From an uncultured Selenomonadaceae bacterium (GTDB taxonomy: Bacteria; Bacillota; Negativicutes; Selenomonadales; Selenomonadaceae), in NCBI GenBank assembly GCA_910579115.1, contig CAJTSO010000006.1:1-16300 (forward strand): DNA of 16,300 nucleotides, written 5' to 3'. Positions 1-5,749 of the stretch are shown here, in pieces (positions within the stretch are counted from its first letter, which is position 1; the number at the start of each line of letters is the position of its first letter). The position numbers were made by a program, and so were the translations under genes. A model generated the notes under the pieces. The model made no database searches and was not told the DNA's origin. It saw only the letters and a program-made list of their open reading frames with translations.

Positions 1-50
1 TTCGCCTCCTAAGCGAAAGGCCGGCAGTTCGAATCTGCCCGAGGACACCA
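1..50 (+). tRNA. tRNA-Arg (anticodon CCU), 3' part only
   Basis: The window opens inside a tRNA. Bases 1-5 (TTCGC) and 13-17 (GCGAA) form the anticodon stem around the 7-base loop CTCCTAA, which places the anticodon CCT at 8-10 and so reads the Arg codon AGG. A 5-base variable loop follows (18-22). The T arm is GGCAG, TTCGAAT, CTGCC (23-39). The 3' acceptor strand CGAGGAC is at 40-46, then the discriminator A and an encoded CCA (48-50). The acceptor 5' strand and D arm lie before the window, so the acceptor pairing (expected GTCCTCG) cannot be checked. Confidence 0.93.
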
Positions 51-61
51 GCGCAATATCG

Positions 62-91
62 GCAGTGGCTTTTATACGCCACTGCTTTTTT
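62..91 (+). terminator. Rho-independent terminator of the tRNA-Arg transcript
   Basis: GCAGTGGC (62-69) and GCCACTGC (78-85) form a perfect 8-bp stem around an 8-base loop, followed directly by six T (86-91). It sits 11 bases after the tRNA CCA end, so it most likely ends the tRNA transcript. Confidence 0.9.
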
Positions 92-140
92 GTATAACGA
101 AAACCACGCGATAGTCGCGTGGTTTTCGTTATACAAAAAA
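86..140. repeat. Perfect 26-bp inverted repeat with TAG spacer
   Basis: Bases 86-111 are the exact reverse complement of 115-140, with only TAG (112-114) between. The GC-rich core CCACGCGA/TCGCGTGG is flanked by AAAA on the left and TTTT on the right, so either strand could fold into a compact terminator hairpin. The outer ends are the T6 tract of the tRNA terminator and an A6 tract. It is probably a bidirectional transcription barrier. The perfect symmetry over this length is unusual. Confidence 0.85.
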
Positions 141-154
141 ACCGGCTACGCCGG
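135..154 (-). terminator. Minus-strand rho-independent terminator
   Basis: Read on the minus strand, CCGGC, GTA, GCCGG (154 to 142) makes a 5-bp GC stem with a 3-base loop, followed by seven T (the A run 135-141 on the + strand). It would stop transcripts coming from the right. No minus-strand gene is recognisable between here and the next promoter at 298, so either an unrecognised RNA or stray antisense transcription is its target. Confidence 0.6.
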
Positions 155-297
155 GGGAGCTTTATTGGAAAAGCCTTCCGTGTATGTAAGACGACATCTG
201 ATAAGAGGGTACAGCAGGCTGTATATGGTACGATTGCAGTAAAAAGCTTAACTGAAGGTTATTTGTAAAATTTATTGTGAAACATAGAAAAAATCAG
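155..297. other. Intergenic stretch without a recognised gene
   Basis: This is the larger part of the gap between the tRNA and the HMA gene. No credible reading frame was found on either strand. The only structure seen is a near-palindrome, TACAGC-AG-GCTGTA (210-223), inside a direct repeat of GGTAC (208-212 and 227-231). No function is assigned. Confidence 0.5.
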
Positions 298-335
298 TTG
301 ACAAATAAAAGAATATATGATTATATATTCATATA
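298..335 (+). promoter_or_regulatory. Promoter with ArsR/SmtB-like operator dyad, metal operon
   Basis: A consensus -35 TTGACA (298-303) is followed, with an 18-base spacer, by a -10-like TATATA (322-327). The arms TATATGA (314-320) and TCATATA (329-335) form a perfect 7-bp dyad with an 8-base centre, and the -10 lies inside it. AT-rich ATATGA...TCATAT dyads over the -10 are typical operators of ArsR/SmtB metal-sensing repressors. That fits the Zn/Cd-type exporter downstream. The regulator gene is not in this window, so the identity of the sensor is inference. Confidence 0.65.
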
Positions 336-390
336 AAAGAGGTGCTGATGTACGCATCATAGCTAAAATAAGTGTATGGAGGACTTAACT

Positions 391-612
391 ATGAAAAAGA
401 AATTCAAGACCGAAATTGATTGCGCTGCCTGTGCCCTCAAAATCGAGGATGCTGTGGCAAAGGTAGAAGGTGTTGAGAGCGTTGCAATCGCATTCATGGC
501 CCAGAAGATGACCGTTGAATTTGCTGATGGCGCTGATGTTGATGCCGTAACCAAAGCTTTGGTTGCTGCGGCCAAGAAGGTAGAGCCGGACTGTGAAATT
601 TTTGTAAAATGA
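391..612 (+). CDS. Stand-alone HMA-domain metal-binding protein (ZntA N-domain-like)
   Basis: A 73-residue cytoplasmic protein made of a single heavy-metal-associated (HMA, ferredoxin-like) domain. The metal site is IDCAAC (C11, C14 with D10 just before). Asp-Cys-x-x-Cys is the form found in ZntA N-terminal domains, where the Asp is known to help bind Zn(II), whereas copper HMA domains usually have Met-Thr/His-Cys. The ATG at 391 is chosen because GGAGG (378-382) lies 8 bases upstream; an in-frame ATG at 376 overlaps that site and has no ribosome site of its own. The next gene, a P1B ATPase with no HMA domain, starts 44 bases later, so this protein probably serves it as a detached metal-binding domain or metallochaperone. 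The metal assignment is inferred from the motif and the partner. Confidence 0.88.
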   Translation: MKKKFKTEIDCAACALKIEDAVAKVEGVESVAIAFMAQKMTVEFADGADVDAVTKALVAAAKKVEPDCEIFVK

Positions 613-656
613 CGCTAAATTAAATATTTAGTAAATATCCCGGAGGTGTATAGCCA

Positions 657-2576
657 GTGAATAAGAAACAAAAAGTGATGTTGGTAAGAATTGTAATTAC
701 ATCTATATTGATGGTTACACTGTATTTCTTGCCCCTTGAAGAAATCTTCCCTGATGAAGATATCCGCAGGATGGCAGAAGCAGGATTGTACTTCGTCCCA
801 TATCTTGTCATTGGTTATGATATCCTTCGGAAGGCGGTTCTCTGTATTTCCCATGGTGACGCCTTCGATGAAAATTTCCTTATGGCAATCGCTACCTCCG
901 GCGCTATGGTCATCGGTGAGTATGAGGAAGGCGCCGCAGTTATGCTCTTTTATCAGATTGGTGAGCTCTTCCAGAGCTACGCTGTAGGCAGGAGCCGCCG
1001 CAATATCACCGAGCTGATGGATATTCGTCCCGATTACGCCAATATTGAGACAGATGGGGAGGTCAGGCAGGTTGACCCTGATGAGGTAGAAGTTGGTTCT
1101 TTGATCCTTGTACAGCCGGGAGAAAGGATCCCCTTGGACGGCGTTATTGAAAGCGGTAATACTAATATCGATACCCGTGCCCTTACCGGCGAAAGTGTGC
1201 CTCGCGAGGCGGGAGAGGGAGATGAGGTTCTCTCCGGTTGCATCAATATGTCCGGCGTGATCCGCGTCCGCACCACGAAAGAAGCCGATGAATCCACTGC
1301 GGCAAAAATTATTGATATGGTGGAAAATGCCGGAGCAAAAAAATCCCGCAGAGAAAAATTCATTACCCGGTTTGCCAGGGTTTATACGCCGATTGTCTGC
1401 GTCCTTGCTGTCCTGCTGGCGGTGGGTGTGCCGGTTGTCCGCAGCTTTTTTATAGGGATTGACCCTGAATGGAGCATTTGGATCGAGCGAGCCCTCATCA
1501 TGCTGGTAATCAGCTGCCCCTGCGCCCTGGTTATTTCCATTCCCCTGAGTTTCTTTGGCGGCATTGGCGGAGCAAGCGCAAATGGTATCCTGGTAAAGGG
1601 GTCAAACTATCTGGAAGCCCTGGCGGAAACAAAATGCGTCGTCTTTGATAAGACAGGCACTCTTAGTAAGGGCGTATTTGAAGTAACTAAAGTCGAGCCT
1701 CAGGGCATGAGCAGCGAGGAGCTTATTCGCTACGCTGCCTATGCGGAGAGCTTCTCTAAACACCCCATAAGCCTGAGCTTGAAAAAGGCTTACGGGAAAG
1801 ACATCGACAAAAGAGAGGTTGTTGATTACGAAGAAATAAGCGGTCATGGTGTAATGGCGGTGGTTGACGGCCGCAAGGTTGCCGCCGGTCACAAGCGCCT
1901 CATGGCAAAGCTGAATATTAACGTTGAAAACCCGGATGTACCGGGTACTGTAATCCATGTAGCTGTTGACGAAGTGTACGCCGGATTCATCGTTATTTCT
2001 GACGTCGTAAAGGAATGTTCTGCCGCTGCTATTAAAGGTCTGAGGCAGGAAGGCGTGACAAAGACCGTAATGCTCACCGGCGATACAGAAAATACTGCCC
2101 GGGCAGTTGCGAAGGAACTTGGTCTGGATATGTACCGCGCGGAGCTCCTACCCGGCAATAAGGTGGAGGAAGTTGAAAAGCTTTTAGCAGAAAAGAAGGG
2201 GAAGGAACAGTTGGCTTTTGTGGGCGATGGAATAAACGACGCTCCGGTACTTACCCGGGCTGACGTCGGTATTGCTATGGGGGCTCTGGGGTCTGACGCC
2301 GCCATTGAGGCTGCTGATATCGTCATCATGGATGATGACCCGGCGAGAATACCATTTGCCATACAGATTGCTCGCAAGACTCTCGCTATTGTCAACCAAA
2401 ATATTTGGCTGGCTATCGGCGTAAAGGTCCTCTGCATCATTCTTGGGGCTGTCGGTTACGCAAATATGTGGTTTGCAATTTTTGCCGATGTTGGCGTTAT
2501 GGTCATTGCGATTTTGAATGCTATCAGAGCGCTTCAGGTGGACAAGTCCGGCCTGCTGTGCGCTCACGGTAATTGA
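657..2576 (+). CDS. Heavy-metal P1B-type ATPase, Zn/Cd/Pb exporter class (ZntA/CadA-like), no HMA domain
   Basis: An inner-membrane pump of 639 residues that should use ATP to export divalent soft metals. Motifs in order: TGES actuator loop (177-180), CPC metal site in the membrane (287-289), phosphorylation site DKTGTL (D331), the nucleotide-binding HP pair (H369-P370) and the GDGINDAP hinge (523-530). N582-x7-K590 in TM7 and D611-V-G613 in TM8 are the signature of the P1B-2 (Zn/Cd/Pb) group. The protein begins almost at once with a membrane segment, so the usual N-terminal HMA domain is absent; the preceding small gene supplies one separately. The start is GTG, with CGGAGGT (641-647) about 10 bases upstream. 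The C-terminus LLCAHGN has a Cys and a His that could touch metal. Zn over Cd or Pb cannot be decided from sequence. Confidence 0.93.
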   Translation: MNKKQKVMLVRIVITSILMVTLYFLPLEEIFPDEDIRRMAEAGLYFVPYLVIGYDILRKAVLCISHGDAFDENFLMAIATSGAMVIGEYEEGAAVMLFYQIGELFQSYAVGRSRRNITELMDIRPDYANIETDGEVRQVDPDEVEVGSLILVQPGERIPLDGVIESGNTNIDTRALTGESVPREAGEGDEVLSGCINMSGVIRVRTTKEADESTAAKIIDMVENAGAKKSRREKFITRFARVYTPIVCVLAVLLAVGVPVVRSFFIGIDPEWSIWIERALIMLVISCPCALVISIPLSFFGGIGGASANGILVKGSNYLEALAETKCVVFDKTGTLSKGVFEVTKVEPQGMSSEELIRYAAYAESFSKHPISLSLKKAYGKDIDKREVVDYEEISGHGVMAVVDGRKVAAGHKRLMAKLNINVENPDVPGTVIHVAVDEVYAGFIVISDVVKECSAAAIKGLRQEGVTKTVMLTGDTENTARAVAKELGLDMYRAELLPGNKVEEVEKLLAEKKGKEQLAFVGDGINDAPVLTRADVGIAMGALGSDAAIEAADIVIMDDDPARIPFAIQIARKTLAIVNQNIWLAIGVKVLCIILGAVGYANMWFAIFADVGVMVIAILNAIRALQVDKSGLLCAHGN

Positions 2577-2611
2577 TAGCGATTGACATGAGAACAGGAG
2601 AAATTCCGGTA

Positions 2612-3649
2612 ATGGATAATAATTTACAGGATATTGAATTTTGTGGGTTTGTGGCAAAGCCGGGGACAAAGGTGCAGGGATATATCAGCATAACCGATGA
2701 TACGCCTGACATTCCCTTTACCCTGATCAACGGGACAAAGCCGGGAAAACGGATACTTATCACCGCGGGAATACATGGTAATGAGTATCCGGGTATTCTG
2801 GCTACAGCTCAGCTGGTTCGCCGGATTGATCCGCTTAAAATGTCAGGCTCTCTGGCAATTCTTCATCTGGTTAATGGCGGGGCCTTCATGGAGCGAAGGG
2901 CGGCTATCGTTCCGGCAGACGGAAAAAATATTAACCGGGTTTACCCAGGCAAGGAGGATGGAACTGCGGCGGAAAAAATCGCCTGGTTCATCACCCGGGA
3001 AATGGGCAGGGGATACGACTTCTACATGGATCTCCACAGTGGTGATCTTCATGAGGACTTAATACCGCACTTTTATTATTCTGTATTGGCAAAGCCTGAG
3101 GTAATTGAGAAATCCAGGGAAGCGGCAAAGAATCTTTACATTCACATGATGGTTCAGTCCCAGTCTCCTAATGGAAGTATTGCCGCGGCAGCCCAGAATG
3201 ATTTGCCGGGGATTTTGATTGAGCGGGGAGGCAATTGCATTTGGAATGAAAATGATGAAATTGGCTATCTGGCTGATATGTATCGCATAATGAAATACTT
3301 CGGCATATATGATGACGGAAAAGAAAGATGCAATCTTGGTCACATCCATGATTTTGGGACATCCCGCCCCATCATCGCAAAAGAGAGCGGACTGTGGAAG
3401 CCTTTAGTGAAACCTGGGGATATTGTTAAAAAAGGACAGATAGTAGGAACGATTACCGACGTGTTTGGAAATGTGAGAGAAGAGGTTATAGCAGTGGAGG
3501 AAGGCACAGATTTGTACCAGCTTTCAGCTCTTTCCGTCCGAAAAGGAGATCCCGTTATGTTCTGTGCCGTTGAGCAAAGCTGCCTGCTCCTTCATAAATC
3601 GGGCGATTCAGAGGTCACGCATCACGACCACCATGAGCTGATCGAATAA
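2612..3649 (+). CDS. Succinylglutamate desuccinylase/aspartoacylase-family (M14-type) zinc hydrolase with His-rich tail
   Basis: A 345-residue cytoplasmic enzyme of the AstE/aspartoacylase branch of the M14 metallopeptidase fold. The expected zinc ligands are visible: H55 and E58 in the HGNEY motif and H142 in DLHSGD. N108-R109 (NINRVYPG) matches the substrate-carboxylate pair of aspartoacylases, and E204 (LIERGG) is the likely catalytic Glu. Residues about 260-320 resemble a biotinyl/lipoyl-like beta domain (VKPGDIVKKGQIVG), common at the end of this family. The tail carries HHDHH (337-341), a possible metal site. The ATG at 2612 is preferred (AGGAG at 2596-2600, spacing 11). A TTG at 2573, overlapping the ATPase stop, and an ATG at 2588 are alternatives. 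It follows the ATPase by 35 bases and ends in a shared terminator, so it is co-transcribed. The substrate, an N-acyl amino acid or related amide, is unknown. Confidence 0.87.
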   Translation: MDNNLQDIEFCGFVAKPGTKVQGYISITDDTPDIPFTLINGTKPGKRILITAGIHGNEYPGILATAQLVRRIDPLKMSGSLAILHLVNGGAFMERRAAIVPADGKNINRVYPGKEDGTAAEKIAWFITREMGRGYDFYMDLHSGDLHEDLIPHFYYSVLAKPEVIEKSREAAKNLYIHMMVQSQSPNGSIAAAAQNDLPGILIERGGNCIWNENDEIGYLADMYRIMKYFGIYDDGKERCNLGHIHDFGTSRPIIAKESGLWKPLVKPGDIVKKGQIVGTITDVFGNVREEVIAVEEGTDLYQLSALSVRKGDPVMFCAVEQSCLLLHKSGDSEVTHHDHHELIE

Positions 3650-3678
3650 AAATTAAATATAGAGGAATGGCTGTAAAT

Positions 3679-3717
3679 AACAAAAAGAGGAAATTTGGTA
3701 ATTTCCTCTTTTTGTTT
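3679..3717. terminator. Strong terminator of the metal operon
   Basis: AACAAAAAGAGGAAATT (3679-3695) and its exact complement (3700-3716) form a 17-bp stem around the loop TGGT. The T-rich right arm serves as the U tract on the + strand, and the A-rich left arm does so on the minus strand, so it could work both ways. It lies 30 bases after the hydrolase stop and separates this operon from the ABC importer. Confidence 0.9.
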
Positions 3718-3820
3718 ACCTTTAATAATAACTATTAACTATTTTAATAATAGAAAATAACTAAACATTAAAAATAACAACAGAAAATTTTGTACAATTT
3801 ATTATTTTTAATATATTATA

Positions 3821-3850
3821 TTGACAAATACAGCATACATAAATTAGAAT
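3821..3850 (+). promoter_or_regulatory. Promoter of the ABC importer operon
   Basis: Consensus -35 TTGACA (3821-3826), an 18-base spacer and TAGAAT (3845-3850, five of six matches). The predicted start of transcription near 3857 leaves a leader of about 80 bases. The region upstream (3718-3820) is very AT-rich and contains a direct repeat, TTTAATAATA at 3721-3730 and 3743-3752. It could act as an UP element or a regulator site, but nothing specific is recognised. Confidence 0.7.
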
Positions 3851-3937
3851 GATGGTTATAAAAAACAGGTTTATTGATGATGGCAGTATATCGTGGACTT
3901 GTTAAAGGTTATTTAGTCGTAAAAGGGAGATGGTTTT

Positions 3938-4879
3938 TTGAAAGGGAAAGAAATATTACATCGCCTCGTGCAGATGATGTTGACGCTTCTGGGCGTAACA
4001 TTTCTTACCTTTGCACTCACCTACATTGCCCCAGGTGATCCTGTCGAAATGTTGCTGGAGGTTGGCGATGTTATAATTCCACGGGAGGTCATTGAGGAAA
4101 CGAGAAAACAGCTTGGCCTTGATCAGCCTTTCCACATTCAGTACATTCGCTGGCTCGGTGGGGTTCTTACCGGTGACATGGGTATGTCCTACTCTGCCCG
4201 GGTCCCAGTCGCCCAGAAGCTGATGGAGGCGCTGCCGGGAACTCTTTTACTTGCTGGGTCCTCTTTATTTATGATGATCATTGTGTCTCTTCCCCTCGGT
4301 ATTATTTCCGCTCTTAATCGGAATACCCTGATTGACAACGGGATCCGCTTCCTTACTTTTATCGGTATATCTATGCCGACTTTCTGGGTTGGCCTAATGC
4401 TCCTCTACATATTTGGCCTTCAGCTTGGATGGTTTCCCATTGCCGGCGGTGAAGTTGAGTTTAAAAGGATGGTTCTTCCAGCTGTCACTTTGGCTATTTC
4501 CATGGCGGCCAAGTATACCCGTCAGGTTCGCACGGCGGTTCTTGAAGAGTTAAATCAGGATTACGTAATGGGGGCCAAGGCCAGGGGCATTCCTATGAGC
4601 CGTATTCTTTGGCATCACATTATGCCAAACGCCTGCCTTCCGCTGATAACACTTCTTGGTTTGACGATCGGCTGGCTGCTGGGCGGTTCGGCGGTCATTG
4701 AAATGGTATTCGGCTGGCCGGGGCTGGGCAAGCTGGCTGTTCGTTCTATTGAAATGCGAGATTATCCTCTCGTTATGGGTTTTGTCCTGTGGATCGCTTC
4801 TTTCTATATGATTATAAACTTTATAATCGATTGCTCGTATCATTATCTTGATCCGCGGATTAGAAAGGGGACTCGCTAA
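3938..4879 (+). CDS. ABC importer permease, DppB/NikB/OppB family
   Basis: A 313-residue inner-membrane protein, first of two permease subunits of a peptide/nickel-class (SBP family 5) importer. The N-terminal membrane helix (about 10-30) is followed by the periplasmic block with IAPGDP and LGLDQP, typical of the DppB group. A helical core follows, with the EAA loop (from EELNQDYVMGAKARG to HHIMPNA, about residues 210-240) that docks to the ATPase, and a final FGWPGLGK segment. Length matches E. coli NikB/DppB. The start is TTG with GGGAGA (3924-3929) 8 bases upstream; the only nearby ATG (3930) hits a stop after two codons. The second permease starts on the base after this stop. The sequence does not settle the substrate (peptide, nickel or metal-ligand). 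Confidence 0.9.
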   Translation: MKGKEILHRLVQMMLTLLGVTFLTFALTYIAPGDPVEMLLEVGDVIIPREVIEETRKQLGLDQPFHIQYIRWLGGVLTGDMGMSYSARVPVAQKLMEALPGTLLLAGSSLFMMIIVSLPLGIISALNRNTLIDNGIRFLTFIGISMPTFWVGLMLLYIFGLQLGWFPIAGGEVEFKRMVLPAVTLAISMAAKYTRQVRTAVLEELNQDYVMGAKARGIPMSRILWHHIMPNACLPLITLLGLTIGWLLGGSAVIEMVFGWPGLGKLAVRSIEMRDYPLVMGFVLWIASFYMIINFIIDCSYHYLDPRIRKGTR

Positions 4880-5695
4880 ATGAAGATGAATGACAAAACA
4901 ACATTCAGAATATTTACGGGTCTCGTGATTCTGATTATTGCCGCCGCTGTTTTGGCTCCGATAATTACCTCCTACGACCCCTATACCACAAATATGAGAG
5001 AGGCCCTCATGGAGCCGGGCGGTTCCCACATTTTCGGTACGGACAAGCTGGGCCGCGATTGCTTTGCCCGAATTCTCTACGGAGCCAGGGTTTCCCTGTC
5101 CATGACTATGCTTATCGTATTCCTGATGACCGCTATCGGTACTGCGGTGGGCATCGTTGCCGGTTACTGCGGCGGCAAGGTGGACATGGTTCTTATGAGA
5201 TTTTCTGATTTGATGCTGGCATTTCCAGGTATCGTTCTGGCGATAGCAATCGCCGGTATCATGGGCGGCAGCGCCATAAATACCATTCTGGCGCTTACCG
5301 TCGTTGGTTGGACCAAGTACGCCCGGTTAGCTCGCTCGCTGACCTTGAAGATACGGGACCGGGATTTTGTGGCGGCGGCAGTAACAAACGGCACGAGACC
5401 ATTCCAGATACTTTATCGTCATATTCTGCCGAACATTATTTTGACTATCATCGTCACTGCGGCAATGGATATCGGTACTATGATAATGGAAATTGCCGGT
5501 CTTTCTTTTCTCGGTTTTGGCGCTCAACCCCCTACGCCGGAGTGGGGTCTTATGCTCAACGAGGGCCGTCAGGTTATTCAGACCGCGCCTTGGGTCATGA
5601 TTTATCCAGGTCTGGCAATCCTGGCGGTTGTAGCCATCTTCAACACTTGGGGCGACTGTCTCCGGGATATTATGGATCCCAAGAGCCACGAGTGA
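4880..5695 (+). CDS. ABC importer permease, DppC/NikC/OppC family
   Basis: A 271-residue inner-membrane permease, partner of the preceding subunit. An N-terminal helix (about 10-30) leads to the family motif FGTDKLGRD (about 52-60). The BPD_transp_1 core follows, with the EAA loop (from RDRDFVAAAVTNG to HILPN) and the hallmark LSFLGFGAQPPTPEWG near residues 213-230. Length is close to E. coli NikC (277). The ATG follows the upstream TAA with no gap, so the two permeases are translationally coupled; an AAAGGGG site (about 4863-4869) lies inside the upstream gene. The binding-protein gene follows after 54 bases without a terminator. Confidence 0.91.
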   Translation: MKMNDKTTFRIFTGLVILIIAAAVLAPIITSYDPYTTNMREALMEPGGSHIFGTDKLGRDCFARILYGARVSLSMTMLIVFLMTAIGTAVGIVAGYCGGKVDMVLMRFSDLMLAFPGIVLAIAIAGIMGGSAINTILALTVVGWTKYARLARSLTLKIRDRDFVAAAVTNGTRPFQILYRHILPNIILTIIVTAAMDIGTMIMEIAGLSFLGFGAQPPTPEWGLMLNEGRQVIQTAPWVMIYPGLAILAVVAIFNTWGDCLRDIMDPKSHE

Positions 5696-5749
5696 TTAAC
5701 CAGGGGTTAAGTTTAACTTAATATTTTTATGAGGATAGGAGAGATGTAG

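Noticed and set aside
376..390. Earlier ATG start for the HMA protein
   Set aside because: This ATG overlaps the GGAGG that serves the ATG at 391 and has no ribosome site of its own; the added residues (MEDLT) are not part of the HMA fold.
2573..2611. TTG start of the hydrolase overlapping the ATPase stop
   Set aside because: Overlap coupling is possible, but AGGAG at 2596-2600 points to the ATG at 2612, and the extra 13 residues fall outside the family fold. Kept only as an alternative.
1034..2669. Several long minus-strand frames opposite the ATPase gene
   Set aside because: They are antisense shadows of a well-conserved P-type ATPase, with low-complexity Ser/Thr/Pro-rich translations and no ribosome sites or family motifs.
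3878..4042. About 54-codon + strand frame (MAVYRGLVKG...) overlapping the start of the first permease
   Set aside because: It is out of frame with the permease, has no good ribosome site, and runs mostly inside a conserved coding region.
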